A stretch of 10,966 nucleotides of DNA from ATZT02 sp038124905 (GTDB lineage Bacteria > Actinomycetota > Actinomycetes > S36-B12 > UBA5976): positions 1 to 10,966 of the forward strand of contig JAYPCW010000036.1 of assembly GCA_038124905.1 (NCBI GenBank). Direction: 5' to 3'. Of this stretch, positions 1 to 6,485 are shown piece after piece. Position numbers and translations under genes: made by a program. Below the pieces are notes generated by a model, which was not told the DNA's origin, ran no database searches, and saw only the letters and a program-made list of their open reading frames with translations. The first letter of the stretch is position 1. Each line of letters begins with the position of its first letter.

Positions 1-1215
1 GAGCATTTAAAAGCCTTAAGGACCAATGTAGATGTGCTCTCAATGAGCGCCACCCCGATTCCGCGCACTTTAGAAATGGCCATAACTGGGATTCGTGAAA
101 TGTCAGTTATTCAAACTCCACCAGAGGATCGTTTACCTATTTTGACAGCAGTTGGGCCAGCAAACGACAATCAAATTGCTGGCGCAATTCGCAGAGAACT
201 AATACGCGAAGGTCAAGTTTTTTATGTGCATAACAGAGTTGAATCAATTGATCGAGTTGCAAATAAATTAAAAGAATTGGTGCCAGAAGCTCGCATTGCG
301 GTAGCTCACGGGAAAATGAATGAAAATCAATTAGAGCAAGTAATTTTTGATTTTTGGGAGAAGAAGTTTGATGTCTTGGTAGCTACAACCATTGTTGAGT
401 CTGGCTTAGATATACCGAACGCCAACACATTGATAGTTGATCGCGCAGATACTTTTGGGCTTTCTCAGCTGCACCAAATTAGAGGGCGCGTTGGAAGAGG
501 TCGAGAACGTGCCTACGCTTACTTTTTATTTGATCCTAAAAAAACTATTACTGAAACTGCCCATGAACGATTAAAAACTATCGCGCAAAACACCCAGTTG
601 GGTTCAGGGATGGCTGTCGCCTTGAAAGATTTAGAAATTCGAGGAGCTGGAAATATTTTGGGTCAGCAACAATCTGGCCACATTGCTGAAGTGGGTTTTG
701 ATTTGTATGTGCGGTTAATTTCAGAAGCAATCTCTAAAGCTAAAGGTGAAATCGAAGAGCCAAATGAGGAATTAAGAATAGAACTAGGAGTTGAAGCTTA
801 TATTCCAGAGTCTTATCTAACTCACGAAAGATTAAGGCTAGAGGCTTATAAGTCGCTATCTGAAATTAATAATAAAGAGGAATTAAATGAATTTAGTAAA
901 CAATTAATAGATAGATATGGACCTTACGATGAGCGAATTGAAAGATTGATTGAAATTGCAAAATTACGAATTACAGCTAGAAAAGCGAAGCTTTCAGAAA
1001 TAATTCTAAGCAATGATAAAGTAAAATTTGCTCCAGTAATTTTGCCAGATTCAAGGTCAGTTCGCTTGACGCGGCTATACCCTGGCTCAGTGCTGCGGCC
1101 TACTGTGCGCTCGATAGTTTTACCTAGCCCAGAGAGGGCGGCAATAATCCCATGGGCGCAAGAGATCATAACTTCAGTTATATTAGGCGAAGATCTTGAA
1201 GAGGAAACCCGTTGA
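1..1215 (+). CDS. mfd: Transcription-repair coupling factor Mfd, C-terminal part (5' end outside window)
   Basis: Mfd is a cytoplasmic DNA translocase that removes RNA polymerase stalled at lesions and recruits UvrA. The open frame runs from base 1, so the ATG at 34 is internal; 404 residues are visible of a protein usually about 1,150 long. Seen in order: helicase motif III SATPIPRT, motif IV around GQVFYVHNRVESID, motif V VATTIVESGLDIPNANTLIV, and motif VI QLHQIRGRVGR. The RecG/Mfd-type translocation region follows (DLEIRGAGNILGQQQSGH), then the C-terminal regulatory D7 domain (ELGVEAYIPESYLTHERLRL onward). The presence of D7 separates Mfd from RecG. The TGA stop overlaps the TTG start of the next gene by 4 bp, suggesting translational coupling. 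The UvrB-like and RNA-polymerase-binding parts lie upstream of the window. Confidence 0.97.
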   Translation, partial: EHLKALRTNVDVLSMSATPIPRTLEMAITGIREMSVIQTPPEDRLPILTAVGPANDNQIAGAIRRELIREGQVFYVHNRVESIDRVANKLKELVPEARIAVAHGKMNENQLEQVIFDFWEKKFDVLVATTIVESGLDIPNANTLIVDRADTFGLSQLHQIRGRVGRGRERAYAYFLFDPKKTITETAHERLKTIAQNTQLGSGMAVALKDLEIRGAGNILGQQQSGHIAEVGFDLYVRLISEAISKAKGEIEEPNEELRIELGVEAYIPESYLTHERLRLEAYKSLSEINNKEELNEFSKQLIDRYGPYDERIERLIEIAKLRITARKAKLSEIILSNDKVKFAPVILPDSRSVRLTRLYPGSVLRPTVRSIVLPSPERAAIIPWAQEIITSVILGEDLEEETR

Positions 1216-1823
1216 GAAAAATTATTGCCAAAGTACTTTCTGTTTTGCTAGTCAGTCTTTTATTGGTGAGCTGCAGTACACAAAATCCAGGAACTGCCGC
1301 CTTTGTTGATGATCGTCGTATTTTGGTTTCTGAGTTAGATGTTTACCTCAATGAGCTTAGAGAATTGGTTCCAGTAGAGACCAATGATCAAGGTAGCACG
1401 CAAATTAGAACCGTGTTAGCGCTAATCATCATTGGTGAAATTATCGAAACTGCTCAGCGCAATACCAATGCTCAGGTCGATCAAAACTTAGTTGCTGGTG
1501 ATTACAAAGCTCTTGAACAAGATCTAGGTGGAGAAGACTCTTTATATTTGTATGCAGCAAATAGCAATGTGCCACCATCTTTAATTTATGAAGTGCTGGA
1601 GCAAAACCGCATGATTGAAGCGATTGGTAAAAGTTTAGTACCAGATGGCACGCCTGCAGATCAAAACGATGAAGCAAGTTTCTATATATTGAATTTAGCT
1701 GATCAAATTGAAATCAAAGTTAATCCGAGATATGGATCCTGGAATTCTGAAAACGGCTCGATATCACCACCAGCAAATGTGTTAAGCGAACCTGCATTTG
1801 CAGTTAACCTCGAATTAAATTAA
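1212..1823 (+). CDS. SurA-N-domain-like lipoprotein, no PPIase domain
   Basis: This 203-residue protein is predicted to be exported and lipid-anchored. Its N-terminus has a basic start (MRKIIAK), a hydrophobic core and a lipobox LVSC with Cys21 as the lipidation site. Residues about 29-49 (AAFVDDRRILVSELDVYLNE) resemble the start of SurA/PpiC-type chaperone N-domains, in which a short strand is followed by a helix; the rest looks helical. No parvulin prolyl-isomerase domain is present, so an exported chaperone-like or cell-envelope role is only inferred. The TTG start at 1212 is supported by GAGGAA at 1201-1206, five bases upstream, and by the 4-bp TTGA overlap with mfd. A lipoprotein of this kind between mfd and mazG is familiar in actinobacteria. 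I am confident it is a lipoprotein and less sure of the fold. Confidence 0.75.
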   Translation: MRKIIAKVLSVLLVSLLLVSCSTQNPGTAAFVDDRRILVSELDVYLNELRELVPVETNDQGSTQIRTVLALIIIGEIIETAQRNTNAQVDQNLVAGDYKALEQDLGGEDSLYLYAANSNVPPSLIYEVLEQNRMIEAIGKSLVPDGTPADQNDEASFYILNLADQIEIKVNPRYGSWNSENGSISPPANVLSEPAFAVNLELN

Positions 1824-1832
1824 TTTAAGTTG

Positions 1833-2498
1833 ATGCCGGATCCAAAAGATTACTTAGATCGCGGATTAGTTGGTCTAATTGATTTGATGGATTTATTGCG
1901 CAGCTCAGAGGGTTGCCCATGGGATGTAAAACAAACTCATGAAACATTAGCCGAATTTCTCATTGAAGAAACGTATGAACTAATAGATGCAATTAATTCT
2001 AAAGATAAAGATTCTTTGAGAGAAGAATTAGGGGATTTACTATTGCAAATTGTTTTTCACGCCAAAATTGCGTCAGAAGATAAGCAAAATGGATTTGATA
2101 TTAACCAGGTAGCTGAGTCCATAACTGCAAAATTGATATCGAGACATCCTCATGTTTTTAAGGAGCCAGAAAATTTAGCAGCAGAAGAAGTAAAAGCTAA
2201 TTGGGAAAAGTTAAAGGCAAATGAGAAGAATCGTGAAAGCGCATTCGAGGGAGTGCCGAAAGAACTTCCGGCATTGTTATTTGCTAGTAAAATTTTGTCC
2301 AGGATAGATAAATATGAACCAGATTTCGAATTGAGCCCCTTGCCTGCAGTTGAAAAATTGATTGATGAGCAAACCAGTGAGGCTGACCTCGGAAAGTTAC
2401 TTTTGAAATTGGTTGACCAAAGCAAAAAATTAGGCTTAGAGCCAGAATTAGCGCTGAGAAAGGCAGTTTTAGGGCTAGATTCGCGATTAAAGTCTTGA
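1833..2498 (+). CDS. mazG: Nucleoside triphosphate pyrophosphohydrolase MazG
   Basis: MazG hydrolyses (d)NTPs to the monophosphate and PPi and is thought to clean abnormal nucleotides from the pool. The N-terminal catalytic domain is intact, with CPWDVKQTH, then EETYE and EELGDLLLQIVFHA carrying the acidic Mg-binding residues, and RHPHVF and NWEKLKANEK further on. The C-terminal half still ends in a MazG-like helix pattern (LGKLLLKLVDQSKKLGLEPE, then ALRKAV), but the EELGD motif there reads EADLGK and the domain is short. The total is 221 residues against about 263 in E. coli. I chose ATG 1833; TTG 1830, directly before it in frame, is also possible, and neither has a good ribosome site. The gene sits 9 bp after the lipoprotein and before eno, an actinobacterial order. 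Confidence 0.93.
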   Translation: MPDPKDYLDRGLVGLIDLMDLLRSSEGCPWDVKQTHETLAEFLIEETYELIDAINSKDKDSLREELGDLLLQIVFHAKIASEDKQNGFDINQVAESITAKLISRHPHVFKEPENLAAEEVKANWEKLKANEKNRESAFEGVPKELPALLFASKILSRIDKYEPDFELSPLPAVEKLIDEQTSEADLGKLLLKLVDQSKKLGLEPELALRKAVLGLDSRLKS

Positions 2499-2516
2499 GA
2501 CTTACTTCGATAGAAT
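2487..2516 (+). promoter_or_regulatory. Candidate promoter for eno
   Basis: TAGAAT at 2511-2516 matches a -10 box at five of six positions. TTAAAG at 2487-2492 is a poor -35 box 18 bp upstream, inside the end of mazG. A start of transcription near 2523 would leave a leader of about 20 bases holding TAGGAG (2535-2540), four bases before the GTG of eno. The 46-bp mazG-eno gap is the longest in this gene run, which fits an internal promoter for a highly expressed glycolytic gene. Judged by eye only. Confidence 0.35.
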
Positions 2517-2544
2517 AAGTAAATAATTTGAATTTAGGAGTTTT

Positions 2545-3825
2545 GTGTCTGAGATTGATGCGGTAATTGCTAGAGAGATTTTGGACTCTCGAGGTAACCC
2601 CACTGTTGAAGTTGAAGTGGGCTTAATTGACGGGACTATTGCTCGTGCCGCGGTTCCTTCGGGGGCATCAACTGGTGCATTTGAGGCACATGAACTTAGA
2701 GATGGCGATAAGCGTTATGGCGGAAAGGGAGTAACGCAAGCAGTTGACCGGATCGAATTAGAGATAGCTCCTGAAATTTTGGATTTAGATGCAACAGATC
2801 AAAGATTGATAGATTCAATCATGATTGATCTAGACGGAACACCAACTAAAAGTCGGCTTGGGGCCAATGCGATTTTAGGTGTCTCGTTGGCAGTAGCAAA
2901 AGCCGCAGCTGAGAGTTCTGACTTATCACTTTTTAGATATCTAGGTGGACCCAACGCGCATCTGCTACCAGTGCCAATGATGAACATATTAAATGGCGGC
3001 GCACACGCAGATACAAAAGTGGATATTCAAGAATTTATGATTGCGCCCATTGGAGCAAACTCTTTTAAGGAAGCCTTGCGTCATGGTACGGAGGTTTATC
3101 ACGCGCTCAAATCAGTCTTGAAAGCAAAATCACTTTCAACAGGTTTAGGTGACGAAGGTGGGTTTGCCCCAGAATTAAGCGACAATCGCTCTGCTTTGGA
3201 TCTAATTTTGCAAGCCATAGAAAAAGCAGGCTTCACGCCGGGAAGCGATATCGCTCTAGCGTTAGATGTTGCCGCGACTGAATTTTATGAAGCTGGCAAG
3301 TACTCTTTCGAGGGCAAACAACAAACTGCCCAATGGATGGCTGATTACTACGGCCAGTTAGTAAATGACTACCCACTTGTTTCAATTGAAGATCCAATGA
3401 ACGAAGAAGATTGGGAAGGCTGGAACTTACTAACTTCACAAATTGGCAATCGAGTTCAACTGGTAGGTGACGATTTATTTGTCACTAACCCAGCAAGATT
3501 AGCTAGGGGAATTAAAGAGAAATCAGCCAATGCACTTTTGGTAAAAGTTAACCAGATTGGTTCTTTAACAGAAACCTTAGATGCAGTGAGTTTGGCGCAA
3601 CGCAATGGATTTGCCACAATGATGAGCCATAGGTCAGGTGAAACTGAAGATACGACGATCGCTGATTTAGCGGTAGCAACAAATTGCGGTCAAATTAAAA
3701 CTGGTGCTCCGGCAAGAAGTGAACGTGTTGCCAAATACAACCAACTTTTAAGAATTGAAGAAGAGCTCGGCGAAGCAGCACGTTACGCCGGAGCTAGTGC
3801 ATTTCCAAGATTTAACAAGGGCTAA
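2545..3825 (+). CDS. eno: Enolase (phosphopyruvate hydratase)
   Basis: Enolase interconverts 2-phosphoglycerate and phosphoenolpyruvate in glycolysis and gluconeogenesis, in the cytoplasm. The 426-residue length is normal. The N-terminal domain shows REILDSRGNPTVEVEV and the mobile loop SGASTGAFEAHELRDGD. In the barrel domain are GDEGGFAPEL (catalytic Glu204), the metal ligands Asp241, Glu282 (SIEDPMNEEDW) and Asp309 (VGDDLFVTN), the signature LLVKVNQIGSLTETL with catalytic Lys334, MMSHRSGETED with His362, and KTGAPARSER with Lys385. All expected active-site residues are present. The start is GTG at 2545, with TAGGAG at 2535-2540. The stop is 5 bp before the FtsB-like gene, the linkage found across actinobacteria. 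Confidence 0.99.
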   Translation: MSEIDAVIAREILDSRGNPTVEVEVGLIDGTIARAAVPSGASTGAFEAHELRDGDKRYGGKGVTQAVDRIELEIAPEILDLDATDQRLIDSIMIDLDGTPTKSRLGANAILGVSLAVAKAAAESSDLSLFRYLGGPNAHLLPVPMMNILNGGAHADTKVDIQEFMIAPIGANSFKEALRHGTEVYHALKSVLKAKSLSTGLGDEGGFAPELSDNRSALDLILQAIEKAGFTPGSDIALALDVAATEFYEAGKYSFEGKQQTAQWMADYYGQLVNDYPLVSIEDPMNEEDWEGWNLLTSQIGNRVQLVGDDLFVTNPARLARGIKEKSANALLVKVNQIGSLTETLDAVSLAQRNGFATMMSHRSGETEDTTIADLAVATNCGQIKTGAPARSERVAKYNQLLRIEEELGEAARYAGASAFPRFNKG

Positions 3826-3830
3826 ATAGT

Positions 3831-4289
3831 TTGGCTGCTAATAGACCTTCACTGCAACCAAGAGCCTTGATTTTTATTGTGGCTTTAGTAGCTCTAGTAA
3901 TGATGTTGGCTGCACCGTTTAGAAATTTGATGGCACAAAGAGAAGAGATCAAACAACTAGAAGCTCAATTAGAGTTGGCGAACACTCAAGTTGAGGTTCT
4001 AGAAAATGCCAAAGCGAGGTGGAACGATCCACAATTTGTTGCCGCGCAAGCAAGGGCTCGCTTACATTACGTACTACCTGGAGAGATCGCATTTACGGTC
4101 ATTGGGTTAGATGGCGAACCAACTGAAGTTGAAAATGAACAATCACCAACTGCTTGGTTAAATCAACAACCAGAAGCAAATACTTGGTACAAAAAACTAC
4201 TGCTCTCATGGCAAGCAGCTGATCAAGGAATTGAAGACATACAAGAACTACTCCAAGCTGAACCTATTAGGGCAAATGCACCAAGGTGA
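3831..4289 (+). CDS. FtsB/DivIC-type septum formation initiator family protein
   Basis: This 152-residue bitopic membrane protein is probably a divisome component that would pair with an FtsL-like partner and with FtsQ at the septum. It has a short basic N-terminus, one membrane segment at about residues 12-29 (ALIFIVALVALVMMLAA) and a coiled coil at about 33-65 (REEIKQLEAQLELANTQVEV). The conserved exit motif ARARLHYVLPGEIAF is at 74-88, followed by an acidic, Gln-rich tail. The DivIC-like family with this PGE motif and this place after eno is standard in actinobacteria (the position of Rv1024 in M. tuberculosis). The start is TTG at 3831, nine bases after AAGGG (3817-3821). The TGA overlaps the GTG of the DUF501 gene by 4 bp. 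The family assignment is firm; FtsB versus DivIC naming is not. Confidence 0.88.
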   Translation: MAANRPSLQPRALIFIVALVALVMMLAAPFRNLMAQREEIKQLEAQLELANTQVEVLENAKARWNDPQFVAAQARARLHYVLPGEIAFTVIGLDGEPTEVENEQSPTAWLNQQPEANTWYKKLLLSWQAADQGIEDIQELLQAEPIRANAPR

Positions 4290-4783
4290 GCATTTCAGCT
4301 ATTGATCTAAAAAAAATAGAGTTGCAACTTGGTAGAACTCCAAGAGACCTTGTGGAAGTAGTTGCTCGTGGAACTTGTGGAAACCCAGCAGTAGTAAAAA
4401 CCAAGCCCCGATTGAAAGATGGAACGCCTTTTCCTACCCTTTATTACTTAACTTGCCCAAAATTAAATTCAAGAATCGGATCTTTAGAATCAACGGGTTT
4501 CATGAAGGAATTAGAGACTAAGCTTGTTACAGATGATAATTTGCAAAAAAACTATTCATTAGCGCACGAAATTTATTTAAAAGAGCGAGAGGCAATAGAA
4601 GAAGTCTCAGAAATCTCAGGAGTTAGTGCTGGGGGTATGCCAAGCCGAGTGAAGTGCCTGCATGCTTTGGCCGCACACGCCTTAGCCAAGGGAAAAGGTA
4701 TCAATAAAATTGGAGACATGGTGTTGAATGAAATTATGGATTGGTGCCAAACTCCTTGCCTCAGCGAAGATGAGTTAATTTGA
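4286..4783 (+). CDS. DUF501 family protein of unknown function
   Basis: This 165-residue soluble protein is recognisable as DUF501 from LGRTPRDL near the N-terminus, CGNPAVVKTKPRLKDGTPFP, TLYYLTCP, and GMPSRVKCLHALAAHALAKG toward the C-terminus. No biochemical role is established as far as I know. Conserved-looking Cys and His residues (Cys31, Cys57, Cys124, His126, His131) could form a metal or redox site, which is inference. Cys154 and Cys158 near the end form an additional CxxxC. It starts at GTG 4286, overlapping the FtsB-like stop by 4 bp, and ends overlapping the ppx start by 4 bp. It is therefore locked in translational coupling between a division protein and a polyphosphate/ppGpp phosphatase, the usual actinobacterial arrangement. 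Confidence 0.9.
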   Translation: MSISAIDLKKIELQLGRTPRDLVEVVARGTCGNPAVVKTKPRLKDGTPFPTLYYLTCPKLNSRIGSLESTGFMKELETKLVTDDNLQKNYSLAHEIYLKEREAIEEVSEISGVSAGGMPSRVKCLHALAAHALAKGKGINKIGDMVLNEIMDWCQTPCLSEDELI

Positions 4784-5700
4784 AAATTGCAGCAATAGAT
4801 TGTGGAACTAATTCAATTCGACTATTGATAATGGAATTTGATAAGCACACCAATAGCATGGTTGAGCTAGTACGCGAAATGAGAATAGTTAGATTAGGTG
4901 AAGGCGTAGATAAAACAAAGCGTTTTGGCGGAACGGCTTTAGAGCGAACACTTGCAGCAATAAAAGAGTATGCCCAAATAATTAATGAAAACAAAGTAGA
5001 AAAAGTAAGATTTGTGGCGACCAGCGCTACACGTGATGCAACGAATAGAGAAGATTTCTTCTCATTGGTAAGAAGTAATTTAAATGTCGAAGCAGAGGTT
5101 ATAACTGGCGAAGAAGAAGCTGCACTTTCTTTTGCTGGAGCTACGAAATCTTTGGCTAAGCGATTTCCTGCCCCCTATTTAGTTATAGACCTTGGTGGTG
5201 GTTCCACAGAATTAGTTGTGGGAGTCGATAAACCAGATTCGGCATATTCCATGAACGTCGGTTGCGTGAGAATGACTGAGCGTCACAGCCCAGGTGGCAA
5301 CCCATCAATAGAACAAGAGAATGCAATTAGATCAGATGTTGCGCAAGAATTCAAACAAGCTGAAAAGCAGGTAGATTTTTCAAAAGTAAAGTCTGTGATC
5401 GGAGTTGCTGGCACGGTAACAACAGTTGCCGCACATGCGCTCGAAATAAAAAAATATGATCCCGACATTTTGCACGGAGCTTTAATAACGAAAGAACAAA
5501 TCAGCGCTGCAGCTCGAGATTTTGCTAATTTAACTTTTGAACAAAGAGCTGCTTTGGGGTATATGCATCCTGGGCGAGTAGAAGTAATTACTGCCGGCGC
5601 CATAGTGCTCGATCAGGTCATGAAAGAAGTCAAAGCGGAGGCACTAATTGCTAGCGAGAGAGATATTCTTGATGGTGTTGCTTGGTCGTTGGTTTCATGA
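4780..5700 (+). CDS. ppx: Ppx/GppA family phosphatase (exopolyphosphatase-like)
   Basis: Members of this ASKHA-fold family hydrolyse polyphosphate and/or pppGpp, so they touch phosphate storage and the stringent response. At 306 residues it is the short two-domain form without the C-terminal HD-like domain of E. coli Ppx. Motifs seen: AIDCGTNSIRLL (phosphate-1 loop, residues 5-16), FVATSATRDATNREDF, VITGEEEAALSF with the candidate catalytic Glu at 111-113, VIDLGGGSTELVVG (phosphate-2 loop), GVAGTVTT, GYMHPGRVEVITAGA and ASERDILDGVAW. The start is TTG 4780, overlapping the DUF501 stop as TTGA. The end overlaps the glycosylase start by 4 bp. It corresponds in position to ppx2 (Rv1026) in M. tuberculosis. 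Substrate preference cannot be told from sequence. Confidence 0.95.
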   Translation: MKIAAIDCGTNSIRLLIMEFDKHTNSMVELVREMRIVRLGEGVDKTKRFGGTALERTLAAIKEYAQIINENKVEKVRFVATSATRDATNREDFFSLVRSNLNVEAEVITGEEEAALSFAGATKSLAKRFPAPYLVIDLGGGSTELVVGVDKPDSAYSMNVGCVRMTERHSPGGNPSIEQENAIRSDVAQEFKQAEKQVDFSKVKSVIGVAGTVTTVAAHALEIKKYDPDILHGALITKEQISAAARDFANLTFEQRAALGYMHPGRVEVITAGAIVLDQVMKEVKAEALIASERDILDGVAWSLVS

Positions 5701-6395
5701 CCGCATTAAAACTCTTAGAAGTAGAGATTTCAAATTGTAGAAAATGCCCTAGATTAAATGCTTGGCGAAAAGAAGTATCTGTTAAGAAAAGAAAGTCTTA
5801 TCAAGATCAAAATTATTGGGGAAGGCCTGTACCTGGATTTGGAGTCAGCAATCCAAAATTATTGGTTGTGGGATTAGCTCCTGGAGCACATGGAGCAAAT
5901 CGCACCGGGAGAATTTTCACCGGAGATCGCAGTGGTGATTGGCTTTATCGTGCGATGCATAAAGCAGGTTTTGCTAATCAACCAACTTCGACTGACATTA
6001 AAGATGGACTTAAGTTGCAATCAGCTCGAGTATTGACCGCTGTTCGTTGCGCACCTCCAGACAATAAGCCAACAACAGAAGAGAGAGATAAATGCAGTTT
6101 TTGGCTTGAAAAAGAATGGAAGCTAATCAAAAAAGATCTAAAGTGCATAATTGCTCTTGGATCATTTGCCTGGCAAGAAAGTTTGAAATTGCTGAGCTCA
6201 GAAGGTTATCAAGCTGATAAAAAAATTCCTAAATTTAAACATGAAGCAGCCGTACTCTTTCAAAAAAATCAACAAGAACTATTGCTTATCGCCAGTTATC
6301 ACCCCAGTCAACAAAACACCTTTACCAAGCGGCTAACTGAGCCTATGTTTGATCGAGTCTTTACACTTGCAAAGCGACGAGTAGCCAACTCGTAG
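5697..6395 (+). CDS. Family 5 uracil-DNA glycosylase (UdgB type), Fe-S
   Basis: This 232-residue enzyme is predicted to excise uracil and other deaminated bases from DNA in base-excision repair. Motif A reads GLAPGAHGANRTGRIFTGD (59-77), the family-5 form lacking the acidic residue of family 4 (GEAPG). The C-terminal motif is SYHPSQQNTFTKRLT (200-214), with His202. Cys14 and Cys17 (CRKC), Cys118 (RCAPP) and Cys133 match the four Fe-S cluster ligands of families 4 and 5. I chose ATG 5697 because it overlaps the ppx stop as ATGA and leaves the CxxC at the normal distance; TTG 5682 in the same frame would add five residues. No clear ribosome site is present, which fits coupled translation from ppx. 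The TAG is 12 bp before the tRNA. Confidence 0.93.
   Translation: MTALKLLEVEISNCRKCPRLNAWRKEVSVKKRKSYQDQNYWGRPVPGFGVSNPKLLVVGLAPGAHGANRTGRIFTGDRSGDWLYRAMHKAGFANQPTSTDIKDGLKLQSARVLTAVRCAPPDNKPTTEERDKCSFWLEKEWKLIKKDLKCIIALGSFAWQESLKLLSSEGYQADKKIPKFKHEAAVLFQKNQQELLLIASYHPSQQNTFTKRLTEPMFDRVFTLAKRRVANS
6377..6393 (+). other. Small hairpin at the end of the glycosylase gene, just before the tRNA
   Basis: ACGAGT (6377-6382) and ACTCGT (6388-6393) form a perfect 6-bp stem around the loop AGCCA, 14 bases before the tRNA 5' end. There is no T run after it, so it is not an intrinsic terminator. It could mark the processing region between the mRNA and the tRNA, or be chance. Confidence 0.25.
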
Positions 6396-6407
6396 ACTTA
6401 TCGGCGC

Positions 6408-6481
6408 GCCCTCGTAGCCCAACCGGCAGAGGCAGCGGACTTAAAATCCGTCCAGTGTGGGTTCGAATCCCACCGAGGGCA
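6408..6481 (+). tRNA. tRNA with anticodon UAA (tRNA-Leu), short class-I variable loop
   Basis: The cloverleaf folds cleanly. The acceptor GCCCTCG (6408-6414) pairs perfectly with CGAGGGC (6474-6480), and the discriminator is A6481. The D arm is a 3-bp stem GCC/GGC with an 11-nt loop containing GG, like that of bacterial tRNA-Leu. The anticodon stem GCGGA/TCCGT holds the loop CTTAAAA, giving anticodon TAA at 6442-6444, which reads UUA leucine codons. The T arm GTGGG/CCCAC has loop TTCGAAT. The variable region is only CCAGT (6452-6456), five bases, whereas tRNA-Leu normally has a long class-II arm. CCA is not encoded (the bases after A6481 are CAG). The gene lies 12 bp after the glycosylase gene and 4 bp before the thioredoxin gene, so it is probably cut from a common transcript. 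The tRNA call is firm; charging by LeuRS is inferred from the anticodon, the A73 discriminator and the D arm. Confidence 0.92.
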
Positions 6482-6485
6482 CAGC

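Noticed and set aside
34..1215. Reading the ATG at 34 as the start of a 393-residue gene
   Set aside because: The frame is open to base 1 and the upstream codons (EHLKALRTNVDVLS) belong to Mfd just before SATPIPRT, so the gene is cut by the window edge.
4761..4994. Minus-strand frame across the DUF501/ppx junction, and other antisense frames such as 924-1169, 1441-1677, 2150-2425, 2799-2987, 3233-3439, 5283-5603 and 7761-7961
   Set aside because: All lie opposite well-identified genes and show no independent ribosome site or domain.
5682..5696. TTG at 5682 as start of the uracil-DNA glycosylase
   Set aside because: ATG 5697 forms the ATGA overlap with the ppx stop, in line with the other junctions in this run.
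6377..6393. Intrinsic terminator before the tRNA
   Set aside because: The 6-bp stem has no following T run, and a stop there would silence the tRNA and thioredoxin gene unless they had their own promoter, which I cannot see.
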